Positions 54,295 to 64,000 of a DNA stretch of 64,000 nucleotides are shown here, piece by piece. The translations under genes and the position numbers were made by a program. Each line of letters opens with the position of its first letter. Within the stretch, counting starts at the first letter, position 1. Below the pieces are notes generated by a model. That model was not told the origin of the DNA and made no database searches. It saw only the letters and a program-made list of their open reading frames with translations. The DNA comes from Symbiodinium microadriaticum (taxonomy: Eukaryota; Sar; Dinophyceae; Suessiales; Symbiodiniaceae), in contig LSRX01000322.1 in assembly GCA_001939145.1 (NCBI GenBank), forward strand, positions 41,668 to 105,667, in the 5' to 3' direction.

Positions 54295-56094
54295 AGAACC
54301 AGACAGTCATGGACGCAGGGACTTTTTTGGGGATTTCAGGTCTTTTAGGGTGGGAGGGCTTGGGGTAACTGGTGGGAGGTTCGGGTTTCGAGTTGAAATC
54401 AGCTTTCTAGCATGGAGCGGTACTATTGATGTTTTCACCGCATTGATCGCAGCCTTCCCTTGAGGAATATGCCAATCTGCAAGCATACAAGTATGTTTCA
54501 CTCGGAATCGATGCATCTAGTGAGGGAAGCGAACAGGGGTATGAAGCTTTGCGTCCATGGGGTTGGACTTGAGAGGGTCTTCCACCCTGTCGGGGTTTGA
54601 GCCTTGAGGCAGGTAATCTAGTATCTACTGAAGCGCCCCAACTTAACCTGTAACTGTAAGGGATCTGAACATGGTCCCTGATGATGCGCATCTCCTCGTC
54701 CCCAGCCCTTAAGCCTGAAATCGGAAAGGTGCCCGCATGGAGATGATAACGGGGACGTAAAAGCTCCGACCATGCCTGGGCCTCCTCTTCCTCCTCTTCT
54801 TCCTACAACTATTTCCCCTAGCACCGCTATACCATCATACCACGACCACCGTATAAACCGCTATTATGCCGGGGACGGCGACGACGACTACTGCCTTTTG
54901 CGGAGCAACTCCCATTCTTAGTGGGTCCGAAGGACGCTGGGATGCCGGACCTGGGTGGAACCTGCTCCTCGGATGCATCGGTAGCAGAGAGGGCTGTAAC
55001 GCAGTAGTCAGTAGTTGAGGGTCCTCAGGGTTTAGAGTGGCATCACGGAAAGGCTTCTGTAGTCAGTAGTTTCCTAAGGAAGATCGTGGCAGTGGCAGCA
55101 GCTTGGCAGTAGTACGGAGGATTAGTAATTACGGCAGAATGATAGACACAGCACTAAGGGTCGTAGTCGTAGCCGGTGTTCGAAAGAGTCGTAATAGCAA
55201 CAATGGCGGCAGTAGCAAGACTCTAAGGGAAGAGTTGCTGTTCGGCTCATGGAGGCAATTGATCTGAGACAGCGTGCATTACACCGCAGTTAGTGTGCGC
55301 ACAGGAGCATGCACACACATTGATGTTTGCAGCAAGCAGTAGACTTCCGCAGAAGTAGCTGTGGCTCCCCAAAGCCCAGACAACACTGAGCCTACAAGCG
55401 CTAGAGGGTTGGGGACGGTGAGCTGTTGGAGCCAGGCGAGAAGCACGAGAGAGCCCCTTTGCCAGGGCACCGCTGGCGCAAAAAGGCCTGGAGGGTGGGT
55501 TTAGGGTTGAGGTTTCTGGTTTGTTTCTGGAGTTGCCGTGACGTCTGCATGTAAGCTGTGTGCCGTACAAGCCGGCTTTTGCTGCCTTCAGCCGTAAACC
55601 CAGAGGGTATACAGTAAAATCCAAGCGGTGGTGAGGTTCAAGCGGGACGGAACACAAGCCGGAACTTTGGGCCCTGCATGGTTTGGAGGGTTTATAGTGG
55701 CTAAGCGTGCGGCTTCAGGAGAAAGGAACCGTCTGGGCAGGCGCACAGGATAGCCGCCGGGATGCATGTGCATCCGAGCGCGGAACCCAGTAATAGTAAT
55801 CTCAGTCACGGAGGAACATTGGGAGAGGAGAATCGTTTGTCTACGTGATCTTGCCGTTGTCGGTCTTTGTAATCCGCCCCAAGATAGGCACGATTTTCTG
55901 ATGCTTCATGTAGTTTTACGGATAGCCCCCCGAGCAGGATCATATGAAGCTAGTTTGCAGAGTATGCTGGCACATGCCTCGGCTGGCTGTTGCAAGTGCC
56001 ATGTTCACGGTTGCGAAGACGCTTGCCTGCCGTCATGCAGCTTAACTCTGGATCCTTGGAGTCACCGAAGTGAGCAAGCTCTTTGTTCCCTATA

Positions 56095-56385
56095 TATATA
56101 TATAGTATACATGTATGTATGTATGTATGTATGTATGTATGTATGTATGTATGTTATACATATATAGACTATTTTATAGATGTGTACATATAGACACATA
56201 CATACATACATACATGCATGCATGCATGCATGCATGCATGCATGCATACATACATACATACATACACATTCATGTATANACATACATACATACATACATG
56301 CATGCATGCATGCATGCATGCATGCATGCATACATACATACATACATACACATTCATGTATATACACAGACATACATAGTTCATA
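56095..56385. repeat. (TA)n, (ATGT)n then (CATA)n/(CATG)n arrays around an N
   Basis: (ATGT)n at 56110-56154 is followed by CATA/CATG arrays at 56198-56266 and again at 56281-56350. The N at 56279 separates two near-identical array copies. Confidence 0.92.
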
Positions 56386-57096
56386 CATGCATATATGCAT
56401 AACTGTATTTATATGTATATATGTAGGTATTTAGGTATATAGGTGTATGTATATGTGTCTGTGTGTGTGTGGCTCCGACTTGTTCTCTTGCGCAAGCCAC
56501 ATCGACTCAGGTTGAGGAAGCCCTCCAACGACTTCACACGAGCCTTTTGGCAGCGGAATGTGTGATTGTCTTCCTGTTGATTAGACGGGGTCCCTGTCGA
56601 AGCCTTCCCGGGCTTTGGCTTTGGATTTTTTGACATTTGGGGGTTTGGAGGAGCCGTGTTTGCAAGGGCCCCTCGCATTGCGGCGTTGCGGCTCCTGTGA
56701 CTTTTACCTCTGCAAGCAAAAAGCGTTAAGCCCGACCGCCCAAGCTCTTGGACGGGACCGTCCCGGTTGCCGCAGCAGGCCTTGCAAGCCTACACGATGC
56801 CATAAGGAGCTGTAGCTGTAGGGTCCTTGGTTGGTAGCGTGCGGTCTGGCTGCTCGTGCCGAGGAAGCTGCGGAGAAGAGCGTGCACGCAGGAGGCCTTC
56901 TATGGGGGATCGTTTTGTTTGCATGCCGAGCCCATGATTACACTTTAGGAGCTTTTTAGCAAGGACAGTAGTAACTGCTAAACCTCACATAATTCAAGAA
57001 AAGCTCCGAGTCGGATGCGAGCCAGTTGAGGAAGAGCTTGCACAATCATGAACAATAATATCGGTGATATTACCGTGAAGATCACTTCAAGTGTGA

Positions 57097-57423
57097 GTGC
57101 TCGCCGCGATTCTCCCCTTCAGCATGACATCTCAACCTTTAGCCTTCGCACTGCGTTTAGCTGGACAGCTCCCGGAGCCTCAAGGGCCCCATCCGAACAG
57201 AGATTTTCCACGGCTGGACGAAGCTTTTTTTGCGAGCGAGTCGGTGACTGGATTTTGCTTTTTGGAGTCCCCTCCCTTGAGGGCTGCTGCTTTGGCGAAT
57301 GTGCCTGTGAAGGATAAAGCCTGTATCATCAGAAGCGGAAGTCCCTTAAGTGCTATAAGAGCAGCTACCAGGACAGCTTATAATCCAATCCTTGTTACTG
57401 GCCCGAAAGCTAACCGGAATTAA
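57097..57423 (+). other. unassigned 108-codon open frame
   Basis: Starts MLAAILPFSMTSQPLAFALR and includes RLDEAFFASESVTGFCFLE and KACIIRSGSPLSAIRAATR. Composition is not repetitive. No family recognised; no homologous copy in the window. It may be chance. Confidence 0.25.
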
Positions 57424-59000
57424 GCGACATTGGGCTTAGTTTCCCTTTGCCGAATTATTATATGCAATCTCCAGTAAATAGCTGTCCCTATAGTCCGTTC
57501 ATGAAGCAGCAGCCGCAGCATTCTTTTGCGCATAGGATCTGAAAAACCCATGGCTCTGCAGGAATCGCGGGTGGCGAGCTGTCGCAACTCCGGATGGAGA
57601 GGCTCGGGCTCAGAATCGGTTCGGTCTGTCTTCCAACATTAAATCTTGCGTTGCTGTTGCGAGGATCAAAAGCAGGTAGCCCAAAAAGACAGAAACTTAG
57701 ACCCCTAAACCCTAAACCCTGAACCCTAAATGGCCACGGGTTTGTGTGCCTGCGTGCGTCTGTGCAGGTTTTGGGCCTCTCCTACCAAAGCACCTTGGCC
57801 TCTGATGCGACTTTGGGTGTAGAAGGCCCCAGGAAAGAGGAGGTGTTGTCTATAGCGGATTTAGGGGATTCATGCGCTCCGATCGGGTACGATCCAGACT
57901 CCGGACAAGAAGTTGGTGTGTCTGATTTGCAGCAAAGTCGCGGGTACCTGTCCCATATCTCTGTCGCTCTCTCTCTCTCTCTCTCTCTCCTCTTGTCTCT
58001 TGAACAAGAGCACGTTTTTAACAGTGATAAGCCGCACGGATATGTCTATAAAATATGAAAAGTAGAAGTTCATGCTCGATAGGCCTCACCCAACGCGAAA
58101 CCGGACATTAAGGATACGAGCCTGAAGTTTCAGAACCTGTGTTCATTCGTTCTTCTCGCGGGCTCTTGCGAAAGCACAAATTTGCGCCAAGGATGCAGGC
58201 GAGGCCGAGTGTCAAGGCTTCGCCAGAACGCGAGAAGTCTATGGTTTATATGTTTTAGGGTTTAGGGTTTAATATGTTGGGGTTGGGTAACAATATGCTA
58301 TAATGAGGGGATCGGATTGGGCACACCCCGAGTCCAAACACCCTGAAGGGTTTGGGAGTTTGGGCTTGGCTGGACAGAGATTTTGGAGTATTTCCCAAGC
58401 TGCTGTTGGGGTATCGGTAGATGCAGCGCCCTTTCTACCTCGATCTGGCTTTCTGCCTCTGGGCCCTCCCTCCCCCCAGGTTCGCCGAGGGAATCGGGTC
58501 TTTCGAGTTTGGAGTTTGGGGTCTTATCGACTGGGAGTTCCCAATGCAGCTCCATGTAAACTTCGCCCTTGAGATCAGACCCCGCAGCGCAGAGGATCAG
58601 GCCAGAATCTCCCTTCAATCAAGGGGCCCGGTTTTGGGCTTCGGGCTGAAGGAGTGTGCGGGGGCGGCTGTGGCTGTGTGTGTTGTCTGTGCATCCGAAA
58701 AGGCCGACCTCTCCCGGGGTCAGGAACCCAAGCAAAGAGGAACGTAAGATTGCCAGAGATCTTGAGAGTCGCAAGCTTCCCTTTGTGGCCATTATCATAG
58801 AACTATGAAGTCCAAGCTTTACGCCTTTACGCCCATCCATGTACCCCTTTAGATTGTGGTGATGCTGTAGAGACTGTATCATGGAAGTCAAAGAATGACT
58901 GCTTTCGGAGACTGTAAGGGCTCGGGCCTTCAGCTGCAAGTTCGCAGGTCTTCGTGCCGGGGCACTGGACGATGAGCCGGGTGCCTAGTCCTAGCCTTCG
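57424..59000. other. no supported gene
   Basis: CCCTAAA units at 57700-57730, (TC)n at 57963-57990, and TTTAGGG units at 58250-58275. A stretch at 58421-58620 (DWEFPMQLHVNFALEIRP) has exon-like composition only. Confidence 0.45.
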
Positions 59001-59097
59001 AGGGCTAGTGGGGCTTGACAGGGCTTGACGGTGATGCTTCTGCTTTTTCTGAGTAGTCAGGTTTAGGCAGATGGCATGCTGCATATTCTTCTGGCCC

Positions 59098-60722
59098 ATG
59101 TCTCTACTCACCTGGCCTTCTTCGCAAGATTCTCGGGCTCAAAATGGGCCCAGCATTATTGGCCAAGAGGTGCGATTCGCCGCAATGACGGAACAAGCCG
59201 AAGTGTCAAATGTTAACCGAGACCGGCAGTTCGAGATTGTGCGAGATGGCGAATTTGCAGAGGCCAAGAAGGTATTGTCAACAGCAGACATGACCTGGCG
59301 ACATTCGGCTCTGCGGCAAAACTTTCTGTTTTTTATCGCGGCACGACGGCGTCGTGGTTCTGAACTGTTGGCCAAACAGTGCGTGGCCATGGGTGTGGAT
59401 TTGGAGGAGGAGGATGTCCATGGACAGACACCTCTCTTCTGGGCCGCTGCGCGCGGCAACATGGCGGTTGTGAAATTTCTGCTTAATCTTGGCTTTGAGA
59501 TTAACTACAGAGATAATGCCAGGAAGACGGCTCTGTTTTTCGCAATCGAGAAGGCTCACCTGGAAGTGGCCGACTACCTTATTGAACGTGGTGCCTCGAT
59601 TGGGGTTCGGTCAAAAAGCAATGTGACGCCAATCTTTATGCTTAAAGCATTGGGTCGCAAGCCGCCTGAAAGAAAGCGAAAGCTGACTTCGCCAACCCCG
59701 AGTTGCATATGTCCTGGCGCCGCGGCACGGAGCCGTTTCGCCCAGTGGGAATGGAAATACGACGAGAACGAGCCGCAGATAGATAGAAAGGAGGACAACG
59801 TGCTTGTTGAAACCCCGCAGTATCTCAGTAGGCAGTTTATAGTATGGATATCAACTTCCAAACGGGCGGACACATTCTGAAGTCATACGGTGTGATATGT
59901 ATGCAAGTACTTTTTCATGTTTGTGATCACTGTTGTTGCTCAGGAGACACAGCCAGGTTGTGTTTTAGTTAGCAGTGCACTGCTTCACCCCCCCCCGACT
60001 GCAGGTGTGCTGCATTGATATAAGATTAGCTTCTTGGGGGTCGTGAGCCTGGCAAAGAAGGTTTTGATGTTTTGTAAGCACTCTGGGTTAAAATTTCAGT
60101 TTTGCTTCAACTGAGGTACTTTGTCTGCTCCACCGTGACCGACTGTGCGAAACGCCTACGACGTTCAGAGCTTGAGTTCGCCGGGGACCACGCGCATCTC
60201 CACCAAGACACGACGTGGTACCCGCATGTGACCACGCAGCAAGCTGCTGCTCTAGTCAATGTGCGAATGGATGACGAAAAAGAACATCTGAAAGTCATTG
60301 AGCAATTAGCAAGCGGCTGTCGCCCATCTGCCTTCACACTGCCAGCCGTCTCGACACAGACGAAAACAGTGGCTGGCTACGTCCATGCGTCTTTCGCAGA
60401 CAAGACTTTGACGATTACGCACTGCAAGGTGGACAGGCCTCATCAAGGAAGAGGACTAGGCGGTTTGCTAATTCAAGCTGCCGAGAAGCGCGCTCGGAAT
60501 CTGGGGGCTGCCATCTCGAGGGTGAAGTTGTCTGTGCTGGAGACAAACGACTCGGCCCGAAAGTGCTATGCCAAGGCGGGCTTCCAGGTTTATGCCGAAT
60601 CTTCATCCAGCTTTCCGCCGTGTAACTGTAGAGATGGCGGCTGCCGCTGTAATAATAAGATCAGGTGGCTGTTGATGGAGAAAATCATCGCCCCTTCGCC
60701 CGAAAGCGCGGGCGTGCCTTGA
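59098..60722 (+). CDS. ankyrin-repeat/GNAT acetyltransferase fusion, copy G (intact)
   Basis: Proposed exons 59098-59831 and 60116-60722, about 446 residues; an in-frame Met upstream at 59071 (MACCIFFWP) is also conserved in copies C and E. Exon 1 is close to copy F with cleaner repeats: HGQTPLFWAAARGNMAVVKF, NYRDNARKTALFFAIEK, HLEVADYLIERGASIGVR. GC donor at 59832, AG acceptor at 60114-60115; the split codon AG|G reads Arg, giving YLSRYFVCS as in copy F. Exon 2 is almost identical to copy F through motif A (KVDRPHQGRGLGGLL) and the Cys-rich tail, then ends differently (RWLLMEKIIAPSPESAGVP). Without splicing, exon 1 would run to 59880 with a frameshifted tail relative to F and E, which argues that this tail is not coding. 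Acetyl-CoA-dependent amine acetylation with ankyrin-mediated target binding is inferred. Confidence 0.78.
59832..60115 (+). other. proposed GC-AG intron of copy G (284 nt)
   Basis: Begins GCAGTT, ends CAACTGAG. Same boundaries as in copy F, with internal indels. Confidence 0.65.
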
Positions 60723-61326
60723 AACAAAACATGCTGCGTGGCCAGGGGCAGTCCCAAGTGAGGGTTGAAGGTTGAGGGTGAGGCGTTATTTGGGGGGTTC
60801 AAGTGTGAGAGCTCACTCTTCGGGCTTCCGGGCTTATTACGTTCTGTACAAACTTTGCCGGGCTTCAAGAGGCGTGGGGTGTCAAGTGATGTTGACTCCA
60901 AGCTGCCTTCAGCCCTCAGACACTTCGCCACGATGATTCCGTTTTCAAGGGGGTTGACGATGATTAGTGTTGCTACCACTGCTGCTGTCGATGATGACGG
61001 CAATGCTGGGGGCAGAAGCAGCATGTTGTTGGTGAAAATGTTTATGGTAATTGGTAGCAGTTAGAACAGCAGCAGCGGGATGAATATACGTGGCGGTGGT
61101 AGTAGCAGCTGGGCGTAGGCCCAGGCCTAGGCCTTCATTGAAACAGAGTTTGGAATAAGGCTGGAATCCGGCAATGGCGGCAGAGGCTAATTACAGGCAC
61201 CCAAGTCTCTGGGCCCCCCGTGAGTTCGAACCGAACTGGATCCGACGTTCGTCGACCTTTCGGTCGAGGTCCAGAGGCACCACGGTGCCTTCCAGCGCTG
61301 CGAGCCGCGAGCTTAGCTTCGATGGG

Positions 61327-61420
61327 TACCCATAGGCCCCTAAGTTGTTCCTGTTTATGGTTTATATTTAGAACCCTATAAGGTGATCCTGAAAAGGAAC
61401 TACTTAGGGGCCCATGGGCA
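61327..61420. mobile_element. MITE-like element, family 1 (94 bp)
   Basis: Second copy of the element at 25774-25866: TACCCATAGGCCCCTAAGTT at the left, complementary right end, shared core TTTATGGTTTATATTTAGAA. Arms here carry more mismatches. Confidence 0.8.
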
Positions 61421-61529
61421 AGCACTGGATGTGCTCAGTTTTTTGTGGTATTGCTGCTGCTGGCCATTGGGGACGGCAAATGAGCAGAAGTAGTGCCGAG
61501 GATCGCAGAGACATACGAGCAACCTTTTA

Positions 61530-61582
61530 GGGCTTTAGGGCTTAGGGTTTAGGGGTTTAGGGGCTTAGGGTTTAGGGTCAGG
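61530..61582. repeat. interstitial TTTAGGG array
   Basis: GGGTTTAGGGGTTTAGGGG-type units, G-rich on the plus strand. Confidence 0.85.
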
Positions 61583-62278
61583 CATTAGACCTGGGTGTAG
61601 TCGAATACCAAGTGTTTTTTGACACTCAGTCTTGTGGCATTCGTGTCCAAGAAGCCAGAAGAGCATCATCTTGTAGTCGTTCACATATATGTTTTTGCTA
61701 CTCTGGTCCCCGCTGATGGGAAGGTTCGTGTTGTTGCGCGCTACTAGCCTGCCTCTATGAGGCTCGCCGCAAACTACTCCCTGAACCCTATGCTGAGGCT
61801 TACAAGACATGCTTCCGGACACAGAAGAGGTGCACCGCAGGGAGAAGCAGTCGGGAAGTCACCGGGGGTCCTGGTCTTTTCAACAGGGTCTGGGGATGTC
61901 TGGGGCTATTCAGGGTCTAGGAATCGACGGAAGATGAGCCAATGATCCGACTGTTTATGGTCCTGCATGAGGGTCCGCTATATTCTCAAATTCCCGCATC
62001 TTGCATCACTTACCAGTCGGCTACATCTGCAAGTAGCACAAACCTGGAACCCCGAACCTTAAGCCCTCAACCCATCCCGAGAAGCACCAAATCCCGTAAA
62101 GCCCTTAAGAACCTTTTAGATCCCTGACAAAGCCCTGATTAAAGCCTGAATCATCTGAAGCCCTCCAACTCTACAGTCACAACATCCCCACAACCAGAGG
62201 CGGACAAGCTGTTGCAAGACCTGGAGCGGGAGCATGGCATCGAGGTCGGTTTGGTCCGGCAACCAGGGGCGGATAAAG

Positions 62279-62283
62279 TGATG

Positions 62284-62321
<38 letters not shown>

Positions 62322-62325
62322 AGAA
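62279..62325. repeat. (ATC)n microsatellite
   Basis: About 14 ATC units, nearly perfect. Confidence 0.95.
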
Positions 62326-62467
62326 ATAATCGTAAAGAAGGAGCAGCCGTAGTGGATTGACTTCGAGGGTTTGGGATTCAGGGGTTTGGGGTTTGGGGTA
62401 CTGGATCTTCTACTTTGCATGCCTTCATTGCCTTCATACTAGTTGAATCAGCTTCGGAAAGCACAGT

Positions 62468-62645
62468 ATGATATATATATATATATATATACACATATAA
62501 TCATGATTATATATATATATAATCATATATATATATATAGATATATATATATATAATCATGATTATATATATATATATAGATAGTCATATATATATATAT
62601 ATGATTTTATTCACATATAATTATGTATGTATATACATATATATA
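62468..62645. repeat. AT-rich palindromic tandem repeat
   Basis: (TA)n interrupted by repeated palindrome ATAATCATGATTAT at about 62497 and 62553. It could form cruciforms. Confidence 0.9.
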
Positions 62646-62823
62646 GAAGTTTATTTATGTGCTCAGTTGATTGCATGCTCGTGGGTTTCTGGGTTCGGGG
62701 TTCACGGTCCGCATACATGAGATGTTGACGGCATCTCAGTCTTATCAGAGGACTCGGTCGAGGTCTGAAGGCATGGGCCTGGGGGTGGGTTCGAAGGCCT
62801 CCTGTGCTCCTCTGTCGGACGAA

Positions 62824-62931
62824 TGTAGGGGCCTTAATAATTAGACTAGGGTTTTGGGGGTTCCTTATTGTAATTATGGTATAATATACCCCAAACCCTA
62901 TTCTAATTATTAAAGCCCCTATATTATGCTT
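62824..62931. mobile_element. MITE-like element, family 2 (best copy, ~108 bp)
   Basis: Left end TAGGGGCCTTAATAATTAGA continuing into CTAGGGTTT; the right end is the complement (AAACCCTATTCTAATTATTA then AAGCCCCTA). The core CCTTATTGTAATTATGGTAT is shared with 16463-16562. Partial ends occur at 28449-28485 and 35425-35470. Confidence 0.75.
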
Positions 62932-63799
62932 CAACTTCAACCCCCCGGTGCTAGTAAACGGATGTAAACCTACGATTTCCGCCATGATGGGTCCAAGGAG
63001 TTATGGTTTGGCGCAGTGCATCTGGGTGTTTAGGAATTTCTGGTTGCAAGGCTCTCGTAATGATTCCGAGTTCAGGGGGCTTTCGAAGGGAGACCAACGA
63101 GGGATCTTGGAGGAAGCCTTTCGATTATGGAAGCCTGTATGTATGCATGCATGTATGTACGTGTGTATGTATGTAGGTTATGTTTGTTGGTCGGTGGGTT
63201 TACTTCAACACGAACTGGTTGCGAGTGTGACGGAGGCCGAGGGCAATCTCAACCGAGACGATCTCTTGATCAAAGAGCTCGTTTCGGTTAAGATTGTCCT
63301 CGTAAGTGTGAGAGATGTGGCAGGCTGTAAACCGAGTGGCGGATTCTAGTAGAGTAGAGAGCAGAGCATTTGCTTTGTTGGGTTTAAGGCTTCAGTGCCC
63401 TGCATCTCGGAGTGTCGTTAGGCTCGTGTTGCGGATGAGTCTAAAACCTCGAAGCGCTCCGCCGGCAAGGGCGCGCTGCGGCACCGCTTGGCCGCGCTGG
63501 AGGTGCATGTACATGTGATCGTCTGGGTTGTTCACGTCATCCAGGTGGCCAAAACCTATAAAACGCCTACTGTGTAGAAATCGTTGCGAGCCACAGAAAG
63601 ACGAGTGCACGCCGCAAGGCAGAGATTCGAGAGTGCAGGGAGGAGGAGCCGGGGCCTTTCGTGACCTGTGACCCCACTGGAGGGTTCAGGGGCTCTTGTC
63701 GATTTAAAGTGGAGCTTGCTTGCATCCTAAGCTGGCTTTGTTCTGCAGCCTTCGTCCCATATCGTACTTTATGGGGGGGACAAGGGTGGCCGGGCTTTG

Positions 63800-63930
63800 T
63801 AGTTTCTTCCATAGCAATATAGTATAGTCTTAGAGTCTTGTGGTATTATAGTATCACACTACTTATAGTAATGTAGCATTAGAGTATTGTGGTATCATAG
63901 TATCATAGTACTATAGCATTATGCATGATT
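63800..63930. repeat. degenerate ATAGTATC-like repeat
   Basis: Repeats of TATAGTATCATAGTA and TAGCATTAGAGTA, like the intron-2 tract of the EF-hand gene. Confidence 0.75.
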
Positions 63931-64000
63931 GGCTCTGCCACTTGGTTACCAGGCTCAAGCCAGGGCCTCGAAGAGATACCGGCGTTCCACCAGCGGTTTA

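Larger units (their letters stand above)
53096..57047. other. gene-poor stretch
   Basis: Unassigned sequence with a MITE at 54207-54294, telomere-like units near 55495-55510, and the microsatellite at 56095-56385. A minus-strand frame of 249 codons (53026-53775) has no motif and crosses the ankyrin trace in antisense. Confidence 0.45.
60723..64000. other. gene-poor 3' end of window
   Basis: Contains two MITEs, telomere-like and AT-rich repeats listed separately. A minus-strand frame at 63392-63610 (DDVNNPDDHMYMHLQRGQ) and a plus frame near 63200-63305 (LVASVTEAEGNLNRDDLLIK) look exon-like but have no family. Confidence 0.4.

Noticed and set aside
61195-61270. Possible tRNA on the minus strand (GGTTCGAACTC box-B-like sequence)
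   Set aside because: The T-stem and acceptor stem do not pair; the sequence is a simple AGTTCG hairpin. The similar site near 17950 also fails to fold.

Overview
The window looks like dinoflagellate nuclear DNA, most likely from a Suessiales/Symbiodiniaceae-type genome. This is an inference; no marker gene settles it. The support is: tiny exons joined by introns that mostly start GC or GA instead of GT and end AG|G; many interstitial runs of degenerate TTTAGGG/CCCTAAA; large microsatellite tracts; low gene density; and families typical of protist and flagellar genomes. No bacterial operon, phage, plasmid, CRISPR, rRNA or tRNA gene was found.

Three kinds of real coding content can be read. 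(1) A dispersed family that I reconstruct as one gene with an ankyrin-repeat exon and a GNAT acetyltransferase exon joined by a phase-matched GC-AG intron. Two full copies (F 46633-48250, G 59098-60722) look intact. A third copy (A) shows only an intact acetyltransferase exon (579-1155). At least six copies are broken: B 8143-8437, C 23817-24690, 33340-33750, D 38145-39050, E 44235-45117 and a trace near 52890-53095. (2) A plus-strand gene of about 22 very small exons at 9995-18584, coding an RIIa (dimerisation/docking) domain followed by six or seven EF-hands, probably a flagellar or axonemal calcium-binding protein. (3) A GILT-type thiol reductase gene scattered over about 29966-36466.

Layout: 1-1400 repeats plus acetyltransferase copy A; 1400-6900 microsatellites and no supported gene; 6921-9422 a 98-99% identical ~0.98 kb duplication with acetyltransferase fragment B at the junction; 9995-18600 the RIIa/EF-hand gene; 18600-23800 mostly non-coding with stray exons; 23800-24690 chimeric copy C; 25000-29900 repeats and one orphan exon; 29966-36466 GILT gene with a dead ankyrin copy in an intron; 38145-39050 copy D; 41900-51440 a tandemly duplicated block carrying copies E and F; 50155-50960 a very long tetranucleotide array; 52000-58900 gene-poor; 59098-60722 copy G; 60700-64000 repeats and small inverted-repeat elements.

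The most unusual signal is that four of the broken ankyrin/acetyltransferase copies (B, C twice, D, E) contain fold-back inverted duplications of their own sequence, with arms of about 29 to 70 nt. Several families of short MITE-like elements with terminal inverted repeats also lie in the non-coding DNA. All four N positions sit next to duplicated sequence, so part of the local structure could be an assembly or haplotype artefact.
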